A stretch of DNA of 64,000 nt from Oscillospiraceae bacterium (lineage in GTDB: Bacteria > Bacillota > Clostridia > Saccharofermentanales > Fastidiosipilaceae). The notes under the pieces are model-generated. The model was not told where the DNA came from. It made no database searches and saw only the letters and a program-made list of their open reading frames with translations. Positions 17,803 to 27,547 of this stretch are shown one piece after another. The number at the start of each line of letters is the position of its first letter. The first letter of the stretch is position 1. Location of the stretch: positions 114,423-178,422 of the forward strand of contig JASBZA010000002.1 of the NCBI GenBank assembly GCA_029983685.1, in the 5' to 3' direction. The position numbers and the translations under genes were made by a program.

Positions 17803-18891
17803 TTATCTAGCGACTCTGGCCGATCCGCCACCCATGAGGTGTTCAACTTCTTCTTTGCGTGCGGTAGAAGTATCGCCGGCTGTGGTCATAGCCAGAGCAC
17901 CGTGAGCTGCGCCGTAGTTTACAGCCAGTTCCGGATCTCCGGTTTCCATCAGGCCGTAGATCAGGCCCGAAGCGAAAGAGTCACCGCCGCCGACACGGTC
18001 TAAGATTTCCAAGTGGTCGTATTGCTTGGCCTTGTAAATTTCGCCGTCGCAATAGCAGAAAGCCGACCAATCGTTATCGGATGCCGAGTGAACTTCGCGC
18101 AAGGTATTCCCGATAGCGGCGAAGTTGGGATAGGTCTCGGAAACTTCGTGGAGCATGGCCTTGTAACCGTCCAGGTTCAGGCTGTCCAGGCTGGAGCCCG
18201 TATCGAAGCCCAAGCAGGCACCGAAGTCTTCTTCGTTACCGATCATCACGTCGATATAAGGTGCAATTTGCTTGTTAATTTCTTGGCACTTCTCCTTGCC
18301 GCCGATAGCGTTCCAAAGAGAAGGACGATAGTTCAGGTCATAAGAGGTAATGGTACCGTATTTTTTAGCCACTTTAACAGCCTCCAGAACCACTTCAGCA
18401 GTTGTAGGAGACAAGGCTGCGAAGATTCCGCCGGTGTGGAACCATCTGACACCGTCCTGTCCGAAGATTTTCTCCCAATCAATCATACCCGGCTTAAGCT
18501 GGCTGACAGCGGTGTTGGCTCTGTCGGAAATACCGATAGCACCACGAACACCGAAGCCGCGCTCGGTAAAGTTCAAACCATTACGGCAGGAACGTCCGAT
18601 ACCGTCGTAATCGAACCACTGGATATACTCGGTCGAAACGCCGCCTTGGAGAACCATGTCTTCCAGAAGATAGCCGACGTCGTTTTTGGCAAAGGCAGTG
18701 ACCACAGCCGTTCTGAGGCCGAAGCACCTTCTAAGACCACGGGTTACATTGTACTCACCGCCGCCTTCCCAGGCCGTGAATTGACGAGCCGTACGGACCC
18801 TGCCTTCGCCCGGATCCAAACGGAGCATAATCTCCCCCAGGGAAATCGCATCGTACTTACACTCTTCTCTAGGTCTCAACTTTAAATTCAT
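17803..18891 (-). CDS. kdgK: 2-keto-3-deoxygluconate kinase (PfkB family)
   Basis: 362 residues. PfkB features are AWEGGGEYNVTRGLRRCFG near residue 40, DLNYRPSLW around 185, and the catalytic DRVGGGDSFASGLIYGLM near 315. The context decides the substrate: it lies between kdgA and a SIS gene in an operon with uxuA and uxuB, so it phosphorylates 2-keto-3-deoxygluconate to KDPG. The start follows AAAGGAG. It is somewhat longer than typical KdgK (about 310-340). Confidence 0.9.
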   Translation of the reverse strand: MNLKLRPREECKYDAISLGEIMLRLDPGEGRVRTARQFTAWEGGGEYNVTRGLRRCFGLRTAVVTAFAKNDVGYLLEDMVLQGGVSTEYIQWFDYDGIGRSCRNGLNFTERGFGVRGAIGISDRANTAVSQLKPGMIDWEKIFGQDGVRWFHTGGIFAALSPTTAEVVLEAVKVAKKYGTITSYDLNYRPSLWNAIGGKEKCQEINKQIAPYIDVMIGNEEDFGACLGFDTGSSLDSLNLDGYKAMLHEVSETYPNFAAIGNTLREVHSASDNDWSAFCYCDGEIYKAKQYDHLEILDRVGGGDSFASGLIYGLMETGDPELAVNYGAAHGALAMTTAGDTSTARKEEVEHLMGGGSARVAR

Positions 18892-18950
18892 GTCTCAATA
18901 TCTCCTTTTTGTATATTGATTTTTTTCTTATCCGGGCGCTGAGGCTTTGC

Positions 18951-19580
18951 TTAGCCTCTTACCTCGTGGTATGCATCCGTAGCCTCTTGGCTCAGACGCG
19001 TAATTTCATCCCAGTTTTGCTCTTTGATCAGATTACCCGAGACCATCCAGGAACCGCCGATGGCGAAGATATTCTTCATAGCCAGGAAGTCTTTCATGTT
19101 GTCCTGGTTGACACCGCCGGTCGGCATGAACTTGATATCGGCAAAGACCGAGGCATAGGACTTAATCGTAGCCATGGCATTAAAGGCCGAAGCCGGGAAG
19201 AACTTGAGGACGGTCAATCCCATGTTCTTAGCGGCAATAACTTCGGACGGTGTAATCACGCCGGGCAGCATGATGAGGCCTAAGTCCAAACCCTCACGGA
19301 CAACTTCTTCACTGAAGCCGGGGGATACGATAAATTTAGCACCCGCCTTAGCTGCTCTTCTCAATTCATCCACATTAGTAACCGTGCCTGCACCGACCAA
19401 GATATCGGGGCGCTCTTCCGAAACCAGGCGAATGGCTTCTTCGGCCGCATCACTTCTAAACGTAATTTCCATGATACGGATGCCGCCTTTGGCCAAAGCA
19501 TCTGCCAAGGGCAGTGCCTCTGACGGGTCGTTAAACTTAATAACCGGCACAACGCCGTGTCCTTCTAAAATCTCATACAT
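18951..19580 (-). CDS. kdgA: KDPG/KHG aldolase
   Basis: 209 residues. Schiff-base Lys126 in LTVLKFFPAS and Glu38 in IMEITFR are both present, as are GAGTVTN and the phosphate-binding PTGGVNQDN. It cleaves 2-keto-3-deoxy-6-phosphogluconate to pyruvate and glyceraldehyde-3-phosphate, the last step of the uronate route. AGGAGG precedes the ATG. It lies between uxuA and kdgK with short gaps, in one transcript. Confidence 0.95.
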   Translation of the reverse strand: MYEILEGHGVVPVIKFNDPSEALPLADALAKGGIRIMEITFRSDAAEEAIRLVSEERPDILVGAGTVTNVDELRRAAKAGAKFIVSPGFSEEVVREGLDLGLIMLPGVITPSEVIAAKNMGLTVLKFFPASAFNAMATIKSYASVFADIKFMPTGGVNQDNMKDFLAMKNIFAIGGSWMVSGNLIKEQNWDEITRLSQEATDAYHEVRG

Positions 19581-19627
19581 TCTTAATTTACCTCCTAATG
19601 CTTTTGTTTATTTATCTGTATGCTTTC

Positions 19628-20704
19628 TTATTGCTCAGCATTTTTGACAATGGCTTCCCAAAGCCCGTTCAGGTAAGTCGCACCTAAGGCTCTGTCGTAA
19701 AGTCCGTAACCGGCACGCCCCTTCTCTCCCCAAATCATACGACCGTGGTCGGGCCTTATGTAAGTATCAGGGCAAGTATCGTAGACGGCCTTCATAATCT
19801 CGTACATGTCTAAACTTCCGGCAGATGTCAGATGGGCGGCCTCGTAGAATTCACGTTCGCCCAAGTACTTGACATTACGGACGTGTAGGGCAGCAATACG
19901 GCCTCTCTCGCCGAAGTGGCGGATAGCAGCAGGAACATCATTATCGGGATTGGATCCCAGAGAACCGGTGCAAAGACATAAGGCGTTTGCCGGACTGTCC
20001 ACTAAGTCTAAAACCTTATCGAACTGCTCCACAGTATGGGTAATTCTCGGAATGCCGAAAACCGGCCAAGCAGGATCGTCCGGATGGACGGCTAAGCGAA
20101 CACCTGCTTCTTCACAGACCGGCACGACCTGCTCTAAGAAGTATTGGTAATTCTCCAGAAGCTTGTCCTCATCGACATCCTTGTAGAGTTCCAAAGTCTT
20201 GTCCAGCTCACTCAGGCGGTCGGCTTCCCAGCCGGGAAGCGTATAGCCGCCGGATTTTTCGGCCGTGGCTCTTACTATATCTTGGGGCGTCATACCCTTG
20301 ATATCTTCCTCGTTATAGTAAAGCGTACTGGATCCGTCGGCCAGAGCTTTGCCCAAGTCGGTTTTAAGCCAGTCGAAAACCGGCATGAAGTTGTAAATAA
20401 CGACCTTGATACCGTATTTTGCCAAATTTCTGATGGTGGTCTTGTAGTTCTCGATATACTTGTCTCTAGAAGGAAGGCCCAACTTGATATCTTCGTGGAC
20501 ATTAACCGATTCTATGACTTCGCATTCGAGACCTTTGGCATTGACATGGGCCACATAGTCTCTGATGACGTCCTCGGGCCAAACTTCGCCTGCGGCATAT
20601 TGGTCCAAAAGGCCCATAATACCCGACATGCCGGGAATTTGCTTAATGTATTCTAGTGAGACTGCATCGTTGCCCTCACCATACCATCTAAAGGTCATTT
20701 TCAT
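19628..20704 (-). CDS. uxuA: Mannonate dehydratase
   Basis: 358 residues, the standard UxuA length. Family segments: [20 protein letters not shown] at the N-terminus, [18 protein letters not shown] near 205, [16 protein letters not shown] near 245, and [13 protein letters not shown] then [13 protein letters not shown] near the end, which hold the metal-binding Cys/His/Asp residues. It dehydrates D-mannonate to 2-keto-3-deoxygluconate. It sits directly after uxuB in the same operon. Confidence 0.96.
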   Translation of the reverse strand: MKMTFRWYGEGNDAVSLEYIKQIPGMSGIMGLLDQYAAGEVWPEDVIRDYVAHVNAKGLECEVIESVNVHEDIKLGLPSRDKYIENYKTTIRNLAKYGIKVVIYNFMPVFDWLKTDLGKALADGSSTLYYNEEDIKGMTPQDIVRATAEKSGGYTLPGWEADRLSELDKTLELYKDVDEDKLLENYQYFLEQVVPVCEEAGVRLAVHPDDPAWPVFGIPRITHTVEQFDKVLDLVDSPANALCLCTGSLGSNPDNDVPAAIRHFGERGRIAALHVRNVKYLGEREFYEAAHLTSAGSLDMYEIMKAVYDTCPDTYIRPDHGRMIWGEKGRAGYGLYDRALGATYLNGLWEAIVKNAEQ

Positions 20705-20756
20705 AATGTGTTCCTTCCTTTCTCAAATCTTTTATGCTGTGTCTAGCGGTTTTCTT

Positions 20757-22388
20757 TTACTCGACTCTGGGGAGTTTTTTCAGGTAGGATCGGACCTTAC
20801 CGGGCCCCTCATTCATTTCGTAGAAGATCTCGATAATCTTATCGATGAGACCGCATTGGGCCAAGTCCACGCCGAAGAGGGCCGGACGGCTCAGGATAGC
20901 TCTTAAGATGTCATCCGCTCCTTCGTTATTGCCCAGACTGATTGAAGCCAATTCTTCATGCAGGCTTTCTTTAAGCGGGTCGGGCGAGACGGCCATGGCT
21001 TTCCCCTCATCATCTACGGCCAAAAGATAACGCAGCCAACCGGCCAAAACGGTCGGGATGTAAACCAGGTCCTTTAATTTCTCGGGTGCCTGCTCCAGAT
21101 ACTGGGTCAGGGTCTTGCCGTAGCGGACCGAAACCTTCTGCGAGGTATCGGTGGCGATACGCTGAGGCGTATCGGGCAAGAAGGGATTGGGAAAACGGAC
21201 CTTGATTACCGTGTCGATAAATTCTTTGGGATCTAAGATGCCGGGGTTGACGACCACCGGGAGGCTCTCGACGTAGCCGATGCCCTTAATAAGATTCAGT
21301 AAATCCTCATCCTTCATCTCATCGTGGATGTAGTTATAACCCAGGAGGCAGCCGAAAACCGCCAAGGCCGTATGGAGAGGGTTGAGGCAGGTGGTGACCT
21401 TCATGGTTTCCACCCGATCTACCGTCTCACGGTCGGTAAAGATAATGCCCTTCTTATCCCATAAGGGACGGCCGTTAGTGAAGCTGTCTTCAATCACCAG
21501 GTACTCGGTCTCTTCGGCATTGGCGTAAGAAGGCGGCTGGATCCGGCCTCCCATGTCTTCGCCGTGGATATCTTGGTAGCCTTTTTCTAAAAGGAGCTTA
21601 CCGACTGCTTCGTCGGCTACGGGGGTAATCTTGTCAATCATAGACCAGGGGAAGCCGATCTTCGTGTCATCTTCTACATACGCTAAGAAAGCTTCGGGAA
21701 GGAAACCGTTCTTAACCCATGCCTTGGCGTAAGCCAGGACGGAGGCCTTCAGAAGGTCACCGTTGTGGGAACAGTTATCCATGCTGACCAATGTCAGAGG
21801 ATAAGCGCCGGCTTCGAAACGCTCGGCCAAAAGCTTGGTAATGAGGCCGGGCGTGTTGGTCGCCTTCATAGACGGATCCTTCATCTGGTTTTCGACATAG
21901 GCTTGGAGTTTGCCTTCACCGTCATGGATGCTGTAGCCTTTCTCGGTAATGGTGAAGCTCACCACGGACAAAGATTCCTGGCGGAAAATCTCGACAATTC
22001 TGGCCCACTGGTCGGGGTCCTCTCCGTCGGCTTCCACCGTCTCGGCAATGGCGCCAACTACACGGAGGTCCAGGTCGCCGTCGCCCTTCAGCGTTACGGC
22101 TGTAGACAGGCAGTCGTGGCGGTCGAAGATGAGCTTGAGCTTAGCGGGCTGAAAGGTCTCGGCCACAATTACACCGTAATCTACCAAACCTTCGTCCAAG
22201 AGTTCGTCTTGAATTCTGGCGGGGAAGGCTCTGAAAATGTTACCGGCACCGAAATGGACCCAGCGAGGATGCTTCTTCGTGTTCTCGCGGACCTTCTCAA
22301 TATCATATTGAGGCAATGTAAAACCCTGTGCTTCCCAGGATGCTTTTTGCTCTTGTATCGACTTCAGGTTCAAATGTAAGGCTTCCAT
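20757..22388 (-). CDS. uxuB: D-mannonate oxidoreductase (fructuronate reductase)
   Basis: 543 residues from ATG 22388, chosen because AAGGGG lies just upstream; the frame extends to 22460 without a ribosome site. Mannitol-dehydrogenase family features: WVHFGAGNIFRAFPARIQDE near residue 45, SMDNCSHNGDLLKASVLAYA near 200, and CLNPLHTALAVFGCLLGY near 335, containing the catalytic Asn-x-x-His-type segment. It reduces fructuronate to mannonate. It is the first gene of the operon, from a promoter with a cre-like site. UxaC (uronate isomerase) is not in the window. Confidence 0.93.
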   Translation of the reverse strand: MEALHLNLKSIQEQKASWEAQGFTLPQYDIEKVRENTKKHPRWVHFGAGNIFRAFPARIQDELLDEGLVDYGVIVAETFQPAKLKLIFDRHDCLSTAVTLKGDGDLDLRVVGAIAETVEADGEDPDQWARIVEIFRQESLSVVSFTITEKGYSIHDGEGKLQAYVENQMKDPSMKATNTPGLITKLLAERFEAGAYPLTLVSMDNCSHNGDLLKASVLAYAKAWVKNGFLPEAFLAYVEDDTKIGFPWSMIDKITPVADEAVGKLLLEKGYQDIHGEDMGGRIQPPSYANAEETEYLVIEDSFTNGRPLWDKKGIIFTDRETVDRVETMKVTTCLNPLHTALAVFGCLLGYNYIHDEMKDEDLLNLIKGIGYVESLPVVVNPGILDPKEFIDTVIKVRFPNPFLPDTPQRIATDTSQKVSVRYGKTLTQYLEQAPEKLKDLVYIPTVLAGWLRYLLAVDDEGKAMAVSPDPLKESLHEELASISLGNNEGADDILRAILSRPALFGVDLAQCGLIDKIIEIFYEMNEGPGKVRSYLKKLPRVE

Positions 22389-22399
22389 AGACACCCCTT

Positions 22400-22446
22400 T
22401 GCAATCGTTTTCAATCATTATACACGGCACTATAGCCTTTAGGCAA
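22400..22446 (-). promoter_or_regulatory. uxuB promoter with cre-like catabolite repression site
   Basis: Minus strand: TTGCCT (22446-22441), 18-bp spacer, perfect TATAAT (22422-22417). Immediately downstream TGAAAACGATTGCA (22413-22400) matches the CcpA cre pattern TGWAANCGNTNWCA at all but one defined position. It covers the expected start site, so carbon catabolite repression of the hexuronate operon is likely. Confidence 0.7.
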
Positions 22447-22494
22447 AAAAGCCTATGCACTTAGGATTATTTTACCCTATTAGCAGGCTTTTTT
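22445..22494. terminator. Bidirectional terminator between yhaN and uxuB
   Basis: AAAAAAGCCT (22445-22454) and AGGCTTTTTT (22485-22494) are perfect inverse complements around a 30-nt loop, giving a T tract in both directions. It follows the yhaN stop on the minus strand and overlaps the upstream end of the uxuB promoter. Confidence 0.65.
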
Positions 22495-22517
22495 GTGGAC
22501 ATTTGACGAAAACATGC

Positions 22518-25487
22518 CTAGGCCAGCTGAATTTTCTTAAGCGTCTCCCCGGCCCTTGCTTCAAGCATTTCTCCGTAGGCCCTGTGGCAGGTCGCAAAGA
22601 TGATTTGCCTGTCTTCTTCCTGAGCCAGTTTAACCAGGTAGGCCAAAGCCCGGCTTGCCCGGCCCTTGTCGTACTGAATCAAGGAGTCGTCAAAAATGAA
22701 GGGGAGCTTATGGCCGTCCTCGTCTTGGTAGAGGCTGAGGGCAATGGCTAAACGCATAGCCATATAGACCTGGTCGATTTTGCCGCCGCTGTAATACTCC
22801 AACTCTTTCATCTGTCGGGTTAAGGGGTCTTCGACGCTAGCCCTAAATTCCCGGTCAATCAGGACATCCGCCCGGTCGTCACCGGTCAAATAGGCCAAAA
22901 TCTCTCCGGCTTTTTTATTAATAGCCGGACCGAAGCTGCCTTGCATACGCCGGTCGACTTCGTCCAAGATAGCCTTGGCCAAATCGATATCCTCGATTTC
23001 GGTCCTATAAGAAGTAAAGTCTGCCCGGGCCAGGTCCAGGTCTTCCTGGATTTGCTGGAGGACACGGGTTTCTTTTAAGAGATTTTCCAGCCGGGTGGAG
23101 AGCCGGCCGATTTGCCCGTGGAGGTCGGCTTCCTCTACCCGAAGTGCCTGACTTTCCGCCTCCAAATCCTCCGTATCTCGGTCGAGGTCTTGTGCCATTT
23201 CCTTGGTCTGATCATCCCCTTGCTCCAAGAGTGCCACATCCGCCAGGTCCCGGTCGGCCCAGGCTTCCATGCTTAGGTCGCCTTGGGCTCTTAATAAGGT
23301 TTTCTTACCTTCTTCTAAAAGGATGATCCGATTCTCTAAACTGGCGATTTGTTTGAGGAAGTCATTCAGGGCCTCTTCCAGCAAATCACCGCTCATGTTT
23401 TGTCTTTCCATGCTAAAGCCGTCCAGTAGGAGGCCGACTAAAGCCGGTGGCTCTTCCATGCTGCTAGACCGGTTCGAAAGGGTTTGTTCTAAGGCCTTTT
23501 GGTCGTCTTCTAAGTCCTTTTCTAAAGCCTTCAAGAGGTCCAACTTTTTTTGGATATGGCGGATGTTTTCTCTAAGTACCATCTCTTCTTCGTCCAAGAT
23601 TTCATCAAGACGCATCTGTTCCAGCTTGTCTTGCCCTTGCTTAATAAGAGCGGCGGATTGGTCTTGGTCGGCCCGCCCCTTTTGCCTTAAGAGTGTTAGG
23701 TTCTCTTCAGCTTGGGTGATTTTATTTGCTATGTCTTCCCTATAGGCGGCGTAGTTTTCCCCCTCGGGAAGGCGGTCCATGAGGTCTTTTTCCAGAAGAT
23801 CTAAGTCTCTTTTATTTTCTTCCAAACTACGCATCCGGCTGTCCAGCTGCTCTTGGGAAAGTTTTAAGCGCATAGCAAGTTCTTGGCTCTTTCCCAGGGT
23901 CTCCGCTTCTTTTCTCCCCAGACTGTCCAGGTCTCTGGCCAAAGCGGTCTTCTTATTAAATGCCGTCACCGCCAGTCCCATAAAGACCAGGCCTGCTAAA
24001 GCAAAGGCTACGGCCAAGATTAGGACCAAACTTTGCCTGCTCGGGATAAGGAAAAGTGCTATGGCCGCGACCAAAAAGGCCAAGCCTCCGCCGAGTTTCA
24101 CCATAGCCTTCTTCTGACCGCCGGCCAGTCTATGCTCCAGGGCTTCTTTTTCTTTCTCTGCCGCTTCTCTTTGAGTTTCGGTCCGGCCTAAACCTTCTTC
24201 AAGCTGGGCTAGTTCAGCGGCCTGCTTCTCTAAGGCTTCCGTCTCTTGGCGGACACGCTGGTCCTTTTCGGATACAAGGTCATGGACCCTGTCTAATTCT
24301 TTCAGGTCAGCTTGGTCTTTTTCCAAGGCATCTTGGGTTTCGTAGACTGCACGGTCTTGGTCGGCCCGGCTTTTCTGACCGGTCAGTTCCAGCTGTGCCA
24401 GGTCGTCTTTTTGTTTTTGCTTAATCCGGCGCTCTTCTTTTAATTCCTCTAAGCCCTCCAAGCCACGTTTCTCTTCAGCCGCTAAAAACTCGGCACTGCC
24501 TAGGCTCTCGATTTTTTGATCCAGTTCGGCCATATCTTTTTCCAAGGCTTCGGCCTTACGGTCATAGTCTTGGATTTTGCGGACGAAAGTCACGGACAGG
24601 TCTCTTTCTTCCCGGTCGGGGATTTGGTCCGGATGGTCGTAGCCCAAGGTCGAAACCGCTGCCTTCACCTGGTCTTCCAAATCCTTAACCCGGTCTTTCT
24701 GGGCCAAAAGATTTCGATAGGCCTTGCGGCGTTCTAAGGCTTGGGCCCTTTGTTTTTGCTTTTCTAAGTGGCTGAGTTCTTCTCGAACTTGGACCAAACG
24801 GTCTTGTTTGGCTCCTAGTTGGGCGCGGGCTTCTTTGGCCAGATCGGCTGTTTCATAAGCCTCGGTCTCTTCTTTTTCCAACTCCAGGATGAGGTCCTGA
24901 GACTGCTCCAAAAGGGCTTTGGACCTAGGTCTGGTGAGTTCGACTCGTCTGTTGTCCAAAACCGCTTCCAGGTCCGCCACGGAAGAGCCTAAACCCACGC
25001 CGGCGCATTGCTCCATAAGCTTGGCACGGATGGCATCGTTACTTTCCATGGCCATGGAGAGCTGGCCCATGTATACAGAGTTCTTAAATTCGTCTCGGTC
25101 CAGGCCCATGAGATAGGTCCCGGGTTCTTCGTCTTTGGCCAAAGCAATCGACTCACCGGTCGTAAGATTAAGAAAACCGGTCTTGTCCTTGCCCTTGGTA
25201 TCGCCGAAGCTTCGTTCAATCCGGTAGTGGCGACCGTCTTTCTCGACTTCCAAATAGCCGCCGTAAGCCTGGCCGGACCAGGGTCTGTAGCGGCTACGCT
25301 CGTTTCGCTGCAGGTCCTTCTTGCCGGAATAGGTGTCCAGGCCGTAGAGGGCCGACAGGATAAAGGTCAGGACGGTAGACTTGCCGCTCTCGTTGGGTCC
25401 CCAAAGGAGATTAAAGTTAGGCCCGAATGAAAGCTCCAGGCCTTGGTGTTTGCCGAATTGTTCAATGAAAATACGTTCAATCTTCAT
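22518..25487 (-). CDS. yhaN: YhaN/SbcC-like SMC-type ATPase with membrane segment in the coiled coil
   Basis: 989 residues from ATG 25487, which overlaps the yhaO stop; a 14-codon upstream extension lacks support. Walker A GPNESGKST lies near residue 35 after IERIFIEQFGKHQGLEL. Long Glu/Lys/Gln-rich coiled coils fill about 190-850. The C-terminal half-site has YYSGGKIDQVYMAMRLAIAL and a Walker-B-like LPFIFDDSL. Two hydrophobic helices around residues 460-510 (LAFLVAAIALFLI, LILAVAFALAGLVFMGLAV) interrupt the coil, as in YhaN-type proteins but not SbcC, so the coil tip may sit in the membrane. It partners with the nuclease YhaO encoded just upstream, presumably in DNA end processing or repair. 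Confidence 0.85.
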   Translation of the reverse strand: MKIERIFIEQFGKHQGLELSFGPNFNLLWGPNESGKSTVLTFILSALYGLDTYSGKKDLQRNERSRYRPWSGQAYGGYLEVEKDGRHYRIERSFGDTKGKDKTGFLNLTTGESIALAKDEEPGTYLMGLDRDEFKNSVYMGQLSMAMESNDAIRAKLMEQCAGVGLGSSVADLEAVLDNRRVELTRPRSKALLEQSQDLILELEKEETEAYETADLAKEARAQLGAKQDRLVQVREELSHLEKQKQRAQALERRKAYRNLLAQKDRVKDLEDQVKAAVSTLGYDHPDQIPDREERDLSVTFVRKIQDYDRKAEALEKDMAELDQKIESLGSAEFLAAEEKRGLEGLEELKEERRIKQKQKDDLAQLELTGQKSRADQDRAVYETQDALEKDQADLKELDRVHDLVSEKDQRVRQETEALEKQAAELAQLEEGLGRTETQREAAEKEKEALEHRLAGGQKKAMVKLGGGLAFLVAAIALFLIPSRQSLVLILAVAFALAGLVFMGLAVTAFNKKTALARDLDSLGRKEAETLGKSQELAMRLKLSQEQLDSRMRSLEENKRDLDLLEKDLMDRLPEGENYAAYREDIANKITQAEENLTLLRQKGRADQDQSAALIKQGQDKLEQMRLDEILDEEEMVLRENIRHIQKKLDLLKALEKDLEDDQKALEQTLSNRSSSMEEPPALVGLLLDGFSMERQNMSGDLLEEALNDFLKQIASLENRIILLEEGKKTLLRAQGDLSMEAWADRDLADVALLEQGDDQTKEMAQDLDRDTEDLEAESQALRVEEADLHGQIGRLSTRLENLLKETRVLQQIQEDLDLARADFTSYRTEIEDIDLAKAILDEVDRRMQGSFGPAINKKAGEILAYLTGDDRADVLIDREFRASVEDPLTRQMKELEYYSGGKIDQVYMAMRLAIALSLYQDEDGHKLPFIFDDSLIQYDKGRASRALAYLVKLAQEEDRQIIFATCHRAYGEMLEARAGETLKKIQLA

Positions 25488-26655
25488 GCTGGACCCTTTC
25501 TTGGGCACGGAGGATGGTGTCGAGGGCACGGTCGAGTTTTTCCCGGTCTTCCGGAGTTCTTACCCGGGCCTCATAGCTCTGTAAGACTTGGACCAGGGTC
25601 TGGCCGAAACCGGGTAGGCGAAGGAGGTGGTCCGGGTCAAAGGGCGGCCTGGTCCGGTCTTTTAGCTCAATATAAAAATACTTGCGGCCTTCGCTTGTTG
25701 TCTTGTAGAGGCTTAAATCCAGGCCGTAAGCCAGGTCGGGCTTGCCGATTAAAAGCAGGCGGATGACCTGGTCTTCCAGTTTATAGGAAACGGTTTCCTG
25801 CCATTTTTCCAAAGCCTCATCAATAATAGCGTGGACGTCGTCTTGGGTCTTGGCGGCCGTAATATCTACCTCCCGGATTAAAAAACGGCCGGTCTCTAAG
25901 GGAAAATTTTCCCAGGTCTGGCGGACCTTACCGGCCAGGCCCGGACTAAAGGTCCCGATTCTGAAAAAGCCGGGGCCCAATTCGTCAAAGCCCCTTCCCT
26001 GAGGAAAACCGGGGTAGGCCCAAAGGGCGTCGTCGTAGCCCAAAGATGCTTCTTGGGCCTTATGGATATGGCCCAGAGCTACATAGTTGAGGCCCTTACC
26101 GCGTAGGCTTTCTAAGGGGATAGGATTATAGTCCGACCTGCCCGATTCGCGGTCAATATCGCCGTGAACGAGGAGGATTGAGATTGGGTACTTGGGGTCT
26201 GTCACGATAGCCTCGGGATTTAAGAGGCTTTGTATCTCGTAGATATCGGCAAAACTTTGGGCAAAGACTCTTACGCCTAAGTCTTCGTAATCGAAGGTCT
26301 GAAGACAATCGGTCGGGGCGATTTTTACATTAGAAGGCCAGGGATTTTCCCAGTGCGAAGCGACCATGAAGGGGTCGTGGTTGCCGGCCACAATCAGGAC
26401 CGGACAGGGCAAGTCCGACAGCTGGCTTCTGACCCAGTCGGTCAAGAGACGGGAGGGGTCGGGCTTATCGAAGAAGTCTCCTCCTATGAGGACCAGGTCG
26501 ACGGCCTTTTCATTTACGGCCCGCCTTAATTCCGAAAAAATTACTGCCTGGCGGTCTTTTAAAGCTTCCCTTACGGCAGGATCCGCGAAGGAATGAAAAT
26601 CGCTTCCCAGGTGCCAGTCCGCTGTATGTAAAATCTTGACGCTGTCTTTGGCCAA
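25477..26655 (-). CDS. yhaO: YhaO/SbcD-like metallophosphoesterase (DNA repair exonuclease)
   Basis: 392 residues. The Mre11/SbcD metal-site motifs appear in order: LHTADWHLGSDF, LIGGDFFDKPDPS, IVAGNHDPF, ILLVHGDI and YVALGHIHKAQ, all in the first 200 residues. The start is TTG with AGGAGG 6-7 bp upstream. Its 3' end overlaps yhaN by 11 bp, so the two are made together as an Mre11-Rad50-like pair. The C-terminal 150 residues probably bind the coiled coil of YhaN. Confidence 0.88.
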   Translation of the reverse strand: MAKDSVKILHTADWHLGSDFHSFADPAVREALKDRQAVIFSELRRAVNEKAVDLVLIGGDFFDKPDPSRLLTDWVRSQLSDLPCPVLIVAGNHDPFMVASHWENPWPSNVKIAPTDCLQTFDYEDLGVRVFAQSFADIYEIQSLLNPEAIVTDPKYPISILLVHGDIDRESGRSDYNPIPLESLRGKGLNYVALGHIHKAQEASLGYDDALWAYPGFPQGRGFDELGPGFFRIGTFSPGLAGKVRQTWENFPLETGRFLIREVDITAAKTQDDVHAIIDEALEKWQETVSYKLEDQVIRLLLIGKPDLAYGLDLSLYKTTSEGRKYFYIELKDRTRPPFDPDHLLRLPGFGQTLVQVLQSYEARVRTPEDREKLDRALDTILRAQERVQHED

Positions 26656-26665
26656 AATGTTCCTC

Positions 26666-27526
26666 CTATTGCTCTACGACTTGAAAATCCACCAAGACAC
26701 GGGTGTTCGGTGCGACCGATTGGGTGATGAAGGCCGAACCGCCCACGACGGAGCCCTGACCTATGACGGTCTTGCCGCCCAGTATAGTCGCATTGGCGTA
26801 AAGGGTCACCCGGTCCTCGATGGTCGGGTGGCGTTTTTTGCCCTGGAGCGACCTTCCGTCTTCTAAGGATAAGGCGCCTAAGGTCACGCCCTGATAAATC
26901 TTCACGTGGTCGCCGATTTGGCAGGTCTCCCCGATGACCACACCGGTTCCATGGTCGATACAAAAGTATTGGCCGATTCTGGCGCCGGGGTGGATATCGA
27001 TACCCGTCTTTTCATGGGCAAACTCGGTCATCATGCGGGGGATTAAGGGGACGGCCAAAACCCACAGGTAGTGGGCCAGGCGGTAAATTAAAATGGCCTG
27101 GAAGGTCAGATAGGACAAGAGGACTTCCTCTTTGGACCGGGCGGCCGGGTCTCCTTCGTAGATGGCGTCGACATCTAAGAGGAGTTCGCCACGAATTTGC
27201 GGCAAAAAGCCCATGTAGTCTCGGGCCAGTTCGCGGGCCCTCTCCCAACTGAGCTCGCCATTTTCACCGACTAAATAAGCCTGGTGGATAAGCCGGGTCA
27301 GGCAATCTTCCAGCAAGGCCAACGTCTCGGGATAGTCCTCACAGTCGCGGTTACCCAGCTGATAAAAGCCGGGGAAAAGGACATTGCGTAAGACCTTGAT
27401 GAGTTCTTCCACCTCTTCGGGCCTGGGAAGATTGGCCCCGCTTGCTTGTAATAAGGGCCTAAGCTCTCTTTCTCTACACAAGCGGTCGCTCAAATCCTTA
27501 ATAAAATATCGGCTATCCTCCGCCAT
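26666..27526 (-). CDS. cysE: Serine O-acetyltransferase
   Basis: 286 residues. An alpha-helical N-terminal half is followed from about 175 by the left-handed beta-helix with [20 protein letters not shown] and the hexapeptide repeats through [20 protein letters not shown]. His in IDHGTG is the catalytic base. It is longer than short CysE and resembles the EpsC-type serine acetyltransferases. It makes O-acetylserine for CysK, encoded 21 bp upstream on the same strand, so the pair is the cysteine pathway. It lies 10 bp before the yhaO TTG start and may be cotranscribed with the nuclease genes. Confidence 0.93.
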   Translation of the reverse strand: MAEDSRYFIKDLSDRLCRERELRPLLQASGANLPRPEEVEELIKVLRNVLFPGFYQLGNRDCEDYPETLALLEDCLTRLIHQAYLVGENGELSWERARELARDYMGFLPQIRGELLLDVDAIYEGDPAARSKEEVLLSYLTFQAILIYRLAHYLWVLAVPLIPRMMTEFAHEKTGIDIHPGARIGQYFCIDHGTGVVIGETCQIGDHVKIYQGVTLGALSLEDGRSLQGKKRHPTIEDRVTLYANATILGGKTVIGQGSVVGGSAFITQSVAPNTRVLVDFQVVEQ

Positions 27527-27547
27527 AGCTCAATTCCTCTTATCCTC

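Noticed and set aside
18013..18885. 290-codon open frame on the + strand opposite kdgK
   Set aside because: It lies entirely within a well-supported kinase gene on the other strand and has no recognisable motif or ribosome site.
22518..26655. YhaO/YhaN pair as an anti-phage defence system
   Set aside because: It matches a widespread housekeeping SbcCD-like pair and has no defence genes around it.
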